A stretch of 64,000 nt of DNA from Cornus controversa (lineage: Eukaryota > Streptophyta > Magnoliopsida > Cornales > Cornaceae). Position numbers and translations under genes: made by a program. How positions within the stretch are numbered: position 1 is the first letter of the stretch; the number at the start of each line of letters is the position of its first letter. Location of the stretch: the NCBI GenBank assembly GCA_026545225.1, contig CM048849.1, positions 16,251,541 through 16,315,540 of the forward strand, given 5' to 3'. The notes under the pieces were generated by a model. The model was not told where the DNA came from and did no database searches. It saw only the letters and a program-made list of their open reading frames with translations. Shown here one piece after another: positions 1-10,908 of this stretch.

Positions 1-1032
1 TTGCTCTTACTGGATTTCTCTGAAGACTGGAAGTCTCTATGGACAATCTCATCTGTAGTCTCAGCCCCATCCCACCTCTTCGTGCCCGGAGGTGGCGGTG
101 CTTCTTCCAACAAATCCCAAGTCTTGGGACCTCTCATCTTCAACCCAGTTCCCAACTCTTCGCCTCACCCTCTTTCTCTCCTCTCCTCCCTCCTCTTTAC
201 CCCCGTCTCTCTCTCCCTAGATTCATCCAGACTTCCGCCGACGCTTCCTCTCTCCTTCCCTTCGCCAGCACCTCCATCGCCCGCAGCTTGGGCCCACAAC
301 TCTCCGATTCCGTTGCCTCCACACTACCCCACAACCGCCTTCAATTGCTTCGGTGTCATCCCAACAGTGATTCTGTTCTCGCCTTCTTTCCCACCGGTAA
401 CAACTCCGATGGAGTTGGGTTTCTTCTGCTGTCAGTACAGGATCACAGATTGAATGTTAGAGGAGATGGGGTAAGATTTTTACCGCCAAAAGTAATTTCA
501 ATCATCTTATTGTCAGATTATCTGTTTACCCAATTGCTGATTGGTCTTCGAATTCTGGTAATTTATGTTATATTATTGTTGGGTATTTGTTAGCTTGTAC
601 AATATACTCTGTTCATTGGTTTCATGTTATAATCAGGGGACTCGGTTCAGATTTAGCTGGCATCTGAGGATTTGATTGTTGCTCATTCTAATGCTGTGTT
701 TCTAGTGGATTTGAGGTCTGGTGGATGCAAGGTGAGCTGTTTGCTGAAAATTGAGGCGTTAGGTATGGATATGATTGTGCTAAAAGATCGATTTGTTGCA
801 TTTTCTATGGTAGGATCTGGTGGTTTCAATTTTGCTGTGGCTTCTGGAAATCGACTGCTTTGTGATGTGCGTAAGCCATTAATGCCATTGTTGCGATAGG
901 CACATTATCTTGCTAACCTGTCTTACATTGATGTGTTTCCATTATCTGAGATGAGGTCACACTCAAATGATGATACATATAAGTGGGCTTCTGAGTCAGG
1001 CTATTGCATTATAATGGGATCATTTTGGAACT
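1..1032 (+). pseudogene. TAF1C-like RNA polymerase I factor pseudogene, copy 1
   Basis: Plant homologue of TAF1C, a subunit of the SL1-type factor that recruits RNA polymerase I to rDNA in the nucleolus. The N-terminal stretch DFSEDWKSLW and LGPLIFNPVPN is read in frame 1, then QLFASPSFSPLLPP through RLQLLRCHPNSDSVLAFFPTG in frame 3. After a further 1-nt shift near 470 comes IFTAKSNFNHLIVRLSVYP and YLLACTIYSVHWF. A jump at about 650 leads to FSWHLRI, AVFLVDLRSGG, FAVASGNRLL and CDVRKPLMPLL, then a TAG at 897 where a Trp is expected, then YIDVFPLSEMRS and GSFWN, where an LTR begins. The expected start ATG is CTG. The middle part of the protein (about 85 residues, kept in copy 2) is deleted. 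Identification rests on remembered family sequence and on gene-wide collinearity. The copy may extend left of the window. Confidence 0.75.
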
Positions 1033-3029
1033 AATGGGTCCTTCAATGATCACCAATCAAAACTGTTCACTCAACTTAGCTCAACCCAGCACTAGGGAGT
1101 TATGATCCATCGTAACTTTACAATATATCGTGCATCTATCGTAATATGTATCGAAATGCATCTATCGTAACATGTATCGAAATGCACGAGATTGGGCAAC
1201 CAATCTTCCTCAAGTATACAATGTATCGTAATGCAGCCTACGATCCATCATGGGATTACAATGCATCGTAATGCTTATTACAATCTATCGTAGGTTCTCA
1301 AGCAGCAATTCCTCAATTTCTACCCTTGGACAATTTTACAACTAATTCATCTATCATCCTTTATATGCATTCTTCACAATCATACACTTATCGTCCAATG
1401 TCCATAGCATGCAATTACAATAACCGAAACATAAAATCACCATTTAAAATGGAAATATCTAATATACACATGCATGGAATTGGATAACAACTATTCTAGG
1501 CATAAGTGCCAACATGTACGTTCTCCATAATATAACTTAGTTACATGTATTCACATATGCACAATTCTAAATCAAAAGTGATAAGATACATCAAAAATGC
1601 ATTTGGTCGACATTCCGGACATGCATCAACAAAATTAACCAAAAATAGTCTCTATGCTCCATAACCTATTCAAGGTTGGTATGAGTTTGCCACCTCCTTT
1701 CCACTACTTGAATGTTTATGCATGTTTCCTAAAGCCCCGTGAATACACACACAATTCATACAATAACTCATACCCAACGTGCTAACACAAAGCATTTTAC
1801 ATATTATCAACCATGCCATGAGTCATATGTATTTCATGCATTATGTTATGCACCTTCCCCGTGTCACTCACACGACCTAGTACTTGGATTCCATTATTGG
1901 GACCATCCCGCTTCCTCATTGAACAATCGGATTCCATTTTCAGGACTATCCAGTCTAATATTCGAATTCCATTTTCAGGATCATCCAATGTTCACCACCT
2001 TTCCCACATACACCCTCGCCCAATGTAGGTGTCATGCATTAACATATATCAAAATGCTCACTCCCACATGCTATCATGTCAAATGTGTACATAATAAATA
2101 CAATTTCATGTTCTATACTTAAAGCATGCATTCATATTCTCATTGAGGCGTAAAATCAAGCACATAGTTATACATTACAAAAGTGCACCAAATAAGCCCT
2201 TAGCCCTAAATTCCTCACATGTGCCCACAATTAAATCATACAAGGCATATAAATGCATAATCATGATTTCTCATCTTTCAAAATCATATGAATAACACAT
2301 ATATGCACATTTAACCCCAAAAATATACATATAAATTCCCAAAACCATAGTTGTGTGCTCTAGGCATCAACCAACTCACAAAAATCCCGTAATTTATGGG
2401 TTAGAGATCCCTACCTCAGTTTAAAGAGATTCTAAACAAAAATCCTAGTTCCACCAAACTCAAAATCACCCGAATCCAACTTTGTTCGGACCAAATCCAA
2501 GCCCTTGTCGTGTTGTTCAATCTTTCCTCCACCAGTGTCTTCCAAATCACACCTTAATGCTCTCAAATCTTAGAGAAAAGATGAGCAATGTAGAGAGAAG
2601 GAAGAGACTAGCAACAACTGACCCTTTATGGTCCTTCAAAATAAATAAAATATGTAGATATGTGTATATATATATAATATCTACAACGTAAAAAGACCAA
2701 AATGCCCTTTACTACTTAATCTACCCTCCGGACTTCCGTTTTCAATTCTGAAAGCAACTATGGTTCCGAAATCATTTCTTTATTTCTCCTAACATTTCAA
2801 TTGGTTTAAAACCAAAAGTAAAATTTTTCGAAAAAAATATCCGATTTTCTTGGCCCACCCGACCCTCGTCCCGGGCTCTGCTGATCCGAAATTTTCAAAT
2901 TGAGCCAAACAGCTCCAAAAATTTCTCGGACCCCTAAAAAAGTCTCCAAATATGCATACCATCATTTAAAATCACTATTACGATGATAAATGAAAAAATA
3001 AAAGCCCAAAAATAGTTCTTGTCTTTACA
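1033..3029 (-). mobile_element. Gypsy LTR, reverse orientation, 3' end truncated
   Basis: On the minus strand the LTR starts at 3029 with TGTAAAGACAAGAAC, matching the start of the LTR at 16427 (TGTAAAGACCATCACC). It follows the same order of blocks as that LTR: a GAAAACGGAAGTCCGG block near 2720, an AAACTGAGGTAGGGATC block near 2420, and GGATGGTCC/ATGGAATCC repeat units at 1880-1990. The expected terminal GGGGCGTGACA is absent, and the LTR stops inside the TAF1C copy at about 1033. It is therefore a truncated solo LTR. No coding sequence of a retroelement flanks it. Confidence 0.7.
1111..1293 (-). repeat. Cluster of TACGATGCATCGTA-like palindromes in the LTR
   Basis: About eight imperfect copies of a short palindrome based on TACGATGCATCGTA lie within 180 bp, for example ATGTATCGAAATGCAT twice around 1146-1185 and ACAATGCATCGTAATG near 1258. 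The cluster lies near the downstream end of the reversed LTR, the same relative place as the different palindromes in the LTRs at 18309 and 48124. Confidence 0.7.
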
Positions 3030-3612
3030 TTTGAATAGTACAATAATAGTACAAAGCCTCTTCCACCAATTTCTTCTAAGAGTACACATAGAGAAAAACT
3101 TGGCTATGCCTGGTGCACTGTGAAAAATGTGAATAACAATTCTAGGTATAACAATCACCACCACATCTATGGTTGTGATTCATTCGGTGAATTTTTTTTT
3201 CGTGCACATGAACATGTCAAAATAATTGATTTGATCGAATCAATCTAAGTCATATAATTTGGTTGGATTTGATGGATTAACAGCTTAGTTTCCTTTCAAA
3301 ACTAATAAGTAGGACCATTAATTTTTGTTCATTTTACGAAGAAAATATATATAGAAAAATCTAATATGAGTCAAACGTTATTTCCAAATAATTACTTCTT
3401 TGCTAAAATCACATTAAATTAAGGTTATATAGTCTGATTTATTTTATATGCCAAATTGATAATTCGAGAAGGTTTAATGCAATTTAGCCTAAAAAAAATA
3501 AAAATATCACACAATTTACGTATAACACATAACATTGTTTGCTGGCGTGGTTTAAATTCAGGTAGGTTACTGGAGAACAACGCCTCTGCTTCTCCACTGC
3601 AATTCTACACCC
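3030..3612. other. AT-rich spacer without recognised genes
   Basis: This stretch lies between the gypsy LTR and TAF1C copy 2. It has no convincing coding frame. The last 50 bases (from about 3560) may be 5' leader of the TAF1C copy. The rest shows only A/T runs. Confidence 0.5.
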
Positions 3613-5312
3613 TTGCTCTTACTGGATTTCTCTGAAGACTGGAAGTCTCTATGGCCAATCTCATCCGTAGACTCAGCCCCATCCCACCTCTCCGCGACCG
3701 GAGGTGGCGGTGCTTCTTCCAACAAATCCCAAGTCTTGGGACCTCTCATCTTCAACCCAGTTCCCAACTCTTCGCCTCATCCTCTCTCTCTCCTCTCCTC
3801 CCTCCTCCTAGCCCCGTCTCTCTCTCCCTAGATTCGTCCAGACCTCCGCTGACGCCTCCTCTCTCCTTCCCTCCACCAGCACCTCCATCGCCCGCAGCTT
3901 GGGCCCACAACTCTCTGATTCCGGTGCCTCCACACTGCCCCACAACCGCCTTCAATTGCTTTGGTGTCGTCCCAACAGTGATTCTGTTCTCGCCTTCTTT
4001 CCCACCGGTAAAAACTCCAATGGAGTTGGGTTTCTTCCAGGGCCGGCCCTGAGATTCCAAAAATGTTGAGAGGCCCTAGGCGGACTTTTAAATGGGGCCT
4101 TTTCTACCTAAATTTTCACGTGTGGATAAATTCTATAGGAGTGCAAAATTTTTATTAAAATGAGACAATAAACAAATAAAATATATTAATGTTGAAAAAA
4201 AAAATCCTGGTCTTGGTGCTTTATAAATAGCACGATCCAGTTCACATAAAAAAATTAAAAGAAATATTCAACACACTTTAGTCACAAAAATCAAAATTGA
4301 AATTCATATCAAAGTAAATGTGATGTAATCGTCTTGCATTTTGAGCTGCAAAATTATCAATTAAAGTGCTCACAATTCCTAAAGGAAAGTCGTTGCATTA
4401 CCGTTGTGAAAATAGAAGAATAAAAGAAAAGGAGTTCTAAAAAAAAAAAATGTCTAAGACAAATAGTTATTAGTAATTTATTTTTTTTAAAAAAATGTGG
4501 CTCAGATCATTGTATTGGACCATTATTAATATTTTTTAAATGAGACCCACTTTGTTATTGCCCAGACTAGGGTATTGGGAAGGAGTTTTAAAAAAAAAAA
4601 AAAAATGCCTAAGACAAATAGGTAGTAGTAAATTTTTTTTTTTTTTTTAAATGAGGCCCAGACCATTGTATTGGACCATTATCATTTTTTTAAATGAGGC
4701 CCACTTTGTTATTGGCCCTTACTAGTGAATTGGACTATTAGTTACTATATATATTTTTTAAATAACATCTAGTAGGCTGGGGGCCCTCAAAAAATTAAAA
4801 ATTTTTGGGCCCTAGGCGACCGCCTAGGCCGCCTAGGGCCGGCCCTGGTTTCTTCTGCTGTCAGTACAGGATCACAGATTGAATGTTAGAGGAGATGGGG
4901 GTAAGATTTTTACCGCCAAAAGTAATTTCAATCATCTTATTGTCAGATTATCTGTTTAACCAATTGCTGATTGGTCTTCGATAATTTATGTTATATTACT
5001 GTTGGGTATTTGTTAGCTTGTACAATTTACTCTGTTCATTGGTTTCGTGTTAGAATCAGGGGACTTGGTTCAAATTCGGAGAGACCAGTATTAGATACTC
5101 TGCATAGTAAATTTTTTAGTAGTTCTGTTGTGCATGCTTGTTGGAGTCCGCATTTGTGTGAAGATAGTGTGTTACTCCTAGAGAATGGTGAATTGTTCTT
5201 ATTTGATTTGGATTCTTGTTCTAAAACTCAGAGTTTCAATGCGAGATTTAGTGAAAAAAGGCTGAGAGTTTCATGGGATGATTCAATTAGTTTGGAAAAG
5301 GTGGATGGTTGA
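3613..5312 (+). pseudogene. TAF1C-like pseudogene, copy 2, split by an hAT element
   Basis: Second copy of the TAF1C-like gene, nearly identical to copy 1 over its first 650 bases. It has the same CTG in place of the start ATG and the same shift from frame 1 to frame 3 after FNPVPNSS, so these lesions predate the duplication. An 810-bp transposon interrupts it at 4038-4847. After that it reads GGKIFTAKSNF, a short deletion, YLLACTIYSVHWF, then ERPVLDTLHSKFF, VHACWSPHL, SVLLLENGELFLFDL and RLRVSWDDS. This is the segment missing from copy 1. It ends at a TGA at 5310-5312, and the downstream domain kept in copy 1 is absent. The two copies are thus complementary fragments. Confidence 0.75.
4038..4847. 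mobile_element. Non-autonomous hAT transposon with 8-bp target duplication
   Basis: The ends are 13-bp terminal inverted repeats CAGGGCCGGCCCT, perfect on both sides. The flanks carry the 8-bp direct repeat GTTTCTTC at 4030-4037 and 4848-4855. TAF1C copy 1 shows the empty site, with GTTTCTTC once near 419. Eight-bp duplications and CAGGGCCGGCC ends are typical of hAT (Tip100-like) elements. There is no transposase, so it was mobilised in trans. A roughly 150-bp internal tandem duplication with A/T runs occupies 4430-4750. Confidence 0.93.
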
Positions 5313-5565
5313 GTTATGAATTTAGCATAACCTACCTGACTTGGGCTTGTCTGATCTGAGCTGATTAAGTTGGTCTAGGATTGGTTAAAACTTTGTTTAG
5401 TTGGATCATGGACTGACAGTTTGGAATGATTTGTATCAGTGGATACGATAAAACATCTCTAACTTAATTTCTTTTGTTTCATTTATTTATTTAATGTTTA
5501 TCTGCGTTCATATCTTTGCAAATTCAGGTGAAACTACTTCTGAGATATAAAATAAGGGCCCTCAT

Positions 5566-6009
5566 TTGTGGCAGGAGTTCTTTACCAAACCGTACGAGTT
5601 GCACGATTGTAGAAACTTTCTCACTCAGATCCAGCATTGGCATTGCATCATTTTTGGAGTTAGAAAACCATTACGATCTTCTTATGCCTGTAATAGCTTG
5701 ACCACTCTCCAGCAAACTCACTCATCTCTCAATACTTTTGCCTTAATCAGGCAAAGCCCTCATCCGGGTGCTCAGATCATCATCAAATATTCTGAGTTAG
5801 GGTACCCAAAAAGTGCTAGATCACTATTCGATTAAATTCACCATGGATCCAATTCTTTCCTCCAGAACACAATGCTTCGCGCATACGCAAATGGAGGTCA
5901 TTGCTGTCAAGCACTGTATTTCTATTTGCTCATGCAAAGTACCGGCATTGAACCCAACAATTACATTTTCCCCTTCGTTCTCAAGCATGCCAAAGAAGGT
6001 AAAGGAGAC
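5566..6009 (+). pseudogene. Pentatricopeptide repeat (PPR) protein fragment
   Basis: Frame 1 reads SLTTLQQTHSSL, QIIIKYSELGYPKSARSLFD, a TAA at 5833, then IHHGSNSFLQNTMLRAYANG, ALYFYLLMQSTGIEPN and YIFPFVLKHAKEG. This is the opening of a plant PLS-class PPR protein, an organelle RNA-processing factor. The LFD, MLRAYANGG and GIEPNNYIFPFVLKHA signatures mark successive PPR motifs. One in-frame stop and loss of everything after the third motif make it a pseudogene. Nothing before SLTTLQQ is clearly PPR-like. Such genes usually encode more than 500 residues, and about 100 remain here. Confidence 0.7.
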
Positions 6010-6479
6010 TAGTATAAGCATTAAGATTAAAGATGAGTAATTTAACATAAAAATAGCTCTTAGTAGTTTATCTGTACATTAGCTACCTGAAATGCATTTG
6101 CTTCAAGAGGTCACTTGGACAACATCCTGAAAGCCTACCACGCATTCCATGAGGTGAGACTATTACTGCAGAAACATACAACAGAAAACAAATTCACTAC
6201 AGATGCCAAGACAACAAAAGTTTTTAATCATAGTAACATGATCTGTAAATCTAGTATTTACTATTGAAAGGGGGTGGGGGAGCAAAAACCTAATCAATTC
6301 AATTTGTTGCAATCTATGAAGCATGTATACGGATACGAGATACAACGATATGAAAATTTCCTAAAAATTAGGATAGGGATACCCAAGGACACAAGGAAGT
6401 ATACGAAAATTCCTAAAAAATAGTATACGTTTGTTTGTAAACGTAGACATGTATAAAATAATTAAGATTTGTGTATGTG
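6010..6479. other. Non-coding spacer
   Basis: I recognise no gene here. It contains short degenerate repeats of the type GTATACGAAAATTCCTAAAAA at 6330-6430, possibly part of an old element whose ends I cannot find. Confidence 0.4.
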
Positions 6480-6556
6480 TGTTTCCAGGGTTATAGAGAA
6501 GACGAAGAGGAAAGATTGACAAATATAATCTAATAGATGTAGAGATTCTACACCAC

Positions 6557-6587
<31 letters not shown>

Positions 6588-6647
6588 TTATTGAGAAGCA
6601 AATTACAATAATGCCCCAAAGTAGTTAACACTATACAAACTCTAACA
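6480..6647 (-). mobile_element. Copia LTR (3' LTR, reverse)
   Basis: On the minus strand a polypurine tract GCTTGAGGGGGAG (6648-6660) is followed by TGTTAGAGTTTGTATAG at 6647, the usual start of a copia 3' LTR. A (TA)n microsatellite lies inside it at 6561-6588. The far end near 6480 is approximate. Confidence 0.6.
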
Positions 6648-7600
6648 CTCCCCCTCAAGCTGGAGCATATAGATCAAACATGGCCAACTTGAAACACAAC
6701 CGCTAAAAGGCATCACGAGCAAATGAATTCGTAAGAATATCACCCAGTTGATCGTCAAAGCAAATATAGGGAGTAACAATTTGTTTCCGCATCCCCGCAA
6801 ATCGCGAATAAAATGACAATCCAACTCTATATGCTAGGAACGCTAGTGAAAAACTAGATTGCTAGCAATAAAGATAGTTTTTGATTATCACAATCCAATG
6901 ACATAGGAGAAGGAACATCAATACCCATCTCTTGAAGAAGAGAGAGAACCCATAACATCTCAGAAGTAGTGTGAGTAATAGCATGATACTCAATCTTAGC
7001 ACAAGTAACAAGATTACCGCTAACAAATGTGCAATAAACAAATGTAGATCACCTATCAGAGTGATCCCAGTCCAATCCGCATCACTAAAACCCGTCACAG
7101 ATAAAGAAGAAGAAGGCTTATACAATAGCCAACGTTAAGGCGCGCACCCTTCAAATGATGCAAAATACGACAAAATAGTCTCAAAGTGAGGTTAATGAGG
7201 AGCATTCATATATTGACTAACCACTCCAACAACTTAAGCAGTATCAAGACGAGATAAATTAATTTCCCAACCAGGCAACAATATCGTCCAACATCAGTAA
7301 ACAACTCCCCCTGCTCATCATCAAGTTTGACGGTAGAGTCAATAGGAGTATCAGCAGGTCGAGCACCTAAGAGACTAGTCCCAAAAGGAAGATAGAGAAC
7401 ATATTTCAGTTGAGATAGTGAGATGCCTTGACAAGAACGAGCAACCACAATCCCAAGGAGATAGCGAAGTTCACCTAGGTGTTTAGTATGGAATCGTTGA
7501 CCCAAATGTCATTTCAACTCTGCAATACCTGTTGAATCACTCCCAGAGATGATAATATCAACAACCTAGACAATCAAAACAATAGTGAATAACTAATCTC
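6648..7600 (-). pseudogene. Copia retrotransposon pol relic: reverse transcriptase end and RNase H
   Basis: Read on the minus strand from 7600 down, there is a broken RT active site (the YVDD region is stop-VVD followed by IIISGSDSTGI). Next come HLGQRFHTKHLGELRYLLGI and SQLKYVL, the conserved tail of copia RT, then VTGFSDADWTG (RNase H) and LDCHFIRDLRGCG near 6820. Frame changes and stops occur throughout, so it is dead. It leads straight into the polypurine tract and LTR at 6647. No 5' LTR or gag is seen upstream; the 5' part has been lost. Confidence 0.8.
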
Positions 7601-7675
7601 TATTACAAATGGAACATCTTGAGATGAAACAGGTACACTTGTAGTCGCTTGTTCGATTCCATCATTTATGCCAGC

Positions 7676-7815
7676 AGATACCATATCACTGTCAGCCACA
7701 CTCACTACAGGATGTTCCTCCCCTTGAGGATTCTACAAATTCAGTAGATACCATATCACTGTCAGCCACACTCACTACAGGATGTTCCTCCCCTTGAGGA
7801 TTCTACAAATTTAGT
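7676..7815. repeat. 70-bp tandem duplication
   Basis: The segment starting AGATACCATATCACTGTCAG occurs at 7676 and again at 7746, virtually identical over 70 bp. It marks a recent local duplication. Confidence 0.9.
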
Positions 7816-7983
7816 AGATTTGAGTTAACACAAAAAAACCGAAAATAAAAATGCTCAAGCGAAACTAGGAAGCCAAGAAATTAAAAAGACAAACAAAAGG
7901 CTAAAATCTTAACAATATATGAAAATGAAACACCAGAAAATATATAAACAAATGAATATGTGGGTTCATAAATATAATCTCAC

Positions 7984-8448
7984 TTCCATATCACTCGATG
8001 CAGATCGTTCATCATCTAACACAGAATCCATCTGCGAAAAACCTCTAGATGATGAAAAAATGTCCGTCAAAAATGATGACAGATATTTGTACGGGGAATC
8101 ACTGCCAACTTCAGCTAACAAGTCAAAAGGGATACTAGAAATAAGAATCTCCAATGATCAAATAGCTTTTTCACCCTGATCAACCAATGCACCAAACATA
8201 GCATCAAGTTGTTGTATAGGTCCATTATTTTCAACTTCTCTCAATGTTGTTGGTCCACTTGAAGTAATGCCATCCTGATCCCTACTTAACTCTTGAGTTG
8301 ATCCCTTTGAGACAATAGGTGTTGTTCTGACACATTTTCCGGTCACATCCTTATCTTCAATTAGGTTACTAATGTCCTATCCTCCAGCTCTTTTCCTCTC
8401 GATACAACTGTGCACAACATCACATTCTTTAAATGAAGGCTTCTCTTC
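7984..8448 (-). pseudogene. Symplekin-like (ESP4/PTA1) exon
   Basis: A 465-bp exon, exactly 155 codons, with acceptor TTTCTTACAG before 8448 and donor GTGAGA after 7984 on the minus strand. It reads EEKPSFKECDVVHSCIERKR, DISNLIEDKDVTGKCVRT, SSGPTTLREVENNGPIQQLD, MFGALVDQGEKA and SLEILISSIPFDLLAEV, then KYLSSFLTDIF. These match the plant symplekin homologue, a scaffold of the pre-mRNA cleavage and polyadenylation complex in the nucleus. Two in-frame stops (TAG after KRAGG, TGA after GEKAI) and an internal deletion after LLAEV show it is inactive. It joins in frame with the exon at 9434-9559. The family call is from memory of the protein. Confidence 0.65.
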
Positions 8449-9433
8449 CTGTAAGAAATTCAGCAATTATCAAGAGGGTTCAAAGTCCTAACTTGACATA
8501 AGGCTACAACTTGGTCAGCTCAACACAGCTGAACCCAAATATATATGTATACAAATAAAAATATAATGGCCATTATTCAATGTTGGTCCCCATTAATTAA
8601 GAGTTCTATTTATTTTTAACCATATGATGGACATTTGAAAATGAGCTGTAAATAAAGAGGTAATAAGTAATAATGAAGGAGGCTCCACTATTCTAAAAGA
8701 TCTAAACCCTAACTACTAGTATGGTAATACCAATGCTCAAATCCGTTCTCTCCAAGTTCAAAGCTACATCACCCCCATGATTCCACAACTCCCAATCTCT
8801 TTCCCCTCCATGTTGTTTGAAGGAGAAATAAAGAATTGGGGTCAAATTATCCCTCACATCTCAATCACTGTTCTCCCTAATCTCTCTCTCTCTTTCTAGA
8901 TTTTCTATCTTGTTCTTCTTGACCTCTTCAATCTTTACATAAGAAAAAAAATGCCTTGATTATTTTGATATGATTCTTGCACAAAAGAGGTTGCAATGAT
9001 TGATGAAAATTGGTACTCTTCAAGCTCTAATAATTGAAAATTGTGCCTTTCATGTAATATAAACTGATAAACATGCATTGAAACAAAAAATTTCTAGTCA
9101 CTCCCTTTCGACCCAAACAAGTCCAGCCTAATAAGTATAATCCGAGCTCATAAAGTTGACCTTAGGCTTGGCTCAAACTTGAGTAGCTTAGGTAGCAAAC
9201 CTGTGATAGGCATGGGTAGAGCCTCGAGATCTTAGTTGAACTAGGATTGACCCCCTAGCTCAATTGCTCAACCCCACTTGATGAAACTACGACACTAGCT
9301 ATACATTTATGTGTACCTAATGCACGTGTATTTGTGTAACATATGCAATGTACATAATGCATGTTCCATCTCAACATATAGATGGGTAATGGATCTAATA
9401 GAATCTATACAGACATGACAATATAGTAGGTAC
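8449..9433 (-). other. Intron of the symplekin-like pseudogene
   Basis: This sequence lies between the two symplekin-like exons and is bounded by GTACCT (donor, 9433 downward) and TTTCTTACAG (acceptor ending at 8449). I see no other gene in it. Confidence 0.55.
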
Positions 9434-9559
9434 CTCAGAAATTAGTGAATCATCCTTCCCCTCTAAACTTCCATTGATTTGGCAAACTTGGGTAAGGGCC
9501 ATTTATGTGAACCCTTCGGCTTTCATTTCTCTCAGTGCACCAACTAAATGGTCTCACCA
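9434..9559 (-). pseudogene. Symplekin-like exon, upstream part
   Basis: A 126-bp exon (42 codons) between acceptor TTTCTGTAG and donor GAG/GTACCT on the minus strand. It reads DHLVGALREMKAEG and ALTQVCQINGSLEGKDDSLI with two in-frame TGA/TAA stops. Plant symplekins have a DHLVGALREMKAGG-like segment just before the segment found at 7984-8448, and the exons are in the right order. Upstream exons were not found to 10.9 kb, so the gene is truncated at its 5' side. Confidence 0.6.
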
Positions 9560-10908
9560 CTACAGAAACCGCCATATTAAAAATGATCATATAAAAGCAT
9601 AGATATTGAAGGCTCAAGGTGTGCTAATGCACAAAGGTCTCTTAGAAATTATGCAAAAGGTTCAACATAAGGCACATGTGTAATACATGCATGCATACTT
9701 ATAGTTCAAACAATTCAAAATATGTAACACAAACTATCAAAAAACATAGGAGGGAGAAAAAGGAAAGAAAATTTTACATATCAGTTAAAGTATTAGCTTA
9801 AGACCTAAAAGAAATAAAAAAATAAATAAGAGGATTAGCTAAACTAATGGACATTATCCTATCAATATGAATACAATAAAAATGTGCAATAATAAAAGCC
9901 AAAATCATATAGATTTTATATATATATTATATTTTCATAAATATCATATGCAAGCACTAGGGGCCATTGCTTAGTGCACTAAGCATTAGAATGCGGGTTC
10001 AAATCTTGAGAACAATCAATTTGTGCAAATAATGCCAAAAGTTATGTCTAAATCCAGTCCATCTCTCCTAGCATCCTAGATTAACAAGAACCACACTAGG
10101 TAACAATTTAGATGCAAACACTACATATATATAATTCAAGTAGACAACATAAGCCCATGAAACCCCAAATATCTAGCAATATGATCTATGGCGTAAAACT
10201 ACAATATGATATAGGGCAAGTCAATCAATGGGCGTTCAATGAATATAACTATATAATTGAATGATTATTAAAAAAAAGCATGTTTTTCTTGATCCTAGAG
10301 CCTATTCAAAAGCATACACTTAAAAGACTTTATGTGCACCTGATTAAAAGGGACATCAACTATTATAAATAAGGTGTTAAGAGGCTAGAATGCATAACAT
10401 TCTATGCCCATCACACCCCCAAACTTACATATTGCTAGTCCCTTAGCAATAGAACAAAATAAAACCACAATAAAAGAAATTAACTAAGCACTAACTAAAC
10501 TACCCCAACTCCTCTTTCATGGGAGAAATGATTGCATTTAGCATATGGAACAAGCCTTTGAAAGCTTAGGTTACCCCTAGTGGATGAGTTGTAGTCTCAT
10601 GAGGGTCTCCAAAAATGTTACCCACAAACATTCAAAATTTATGTTTAAAGATTAATCAAGAAGATGACTATAATATATAGTTACAAGACTTGCATTCAAG
10701 AATACTTTCAAATCTTTAAATTCCATAATTCAAAGCAATGGTCCCCATGCACAATTTACATCAACACATCTCAAAGCAACCAACTCTAGCTCCCTTGCAA
10801 AAAGTGAACTAACAGCCTTCTCATGTGACGCATAACCTAGCTCTGAATGTATTAAGTCACATATCCCTTCACTCACTAGCTCCCCTTATTGAATTCATAC
10901 TCAAAAAC
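9560..10908. other. Non-coding region with an LTR-retroelement-like motif
   Basis: No coding frame is recognised. On the minus strand near 10400-10450 the text CTAAGGGACTAGCAATATG followed by TAAGTTTGGGGGTGTGATG resembles the conserved stretch downstream of pol in plant Athila/Tat gypsy elements. If so, part of an old element lies here. Confidence 0.35.

Noticed and set aside
3752..4060. Minus-strand 102-codon ORF over the TAF1C copy
   Set aside because: Antisense to the recognised TAF1C frame; Gly/Glu/Arg-rich text arises from the CT-rich coding strand.
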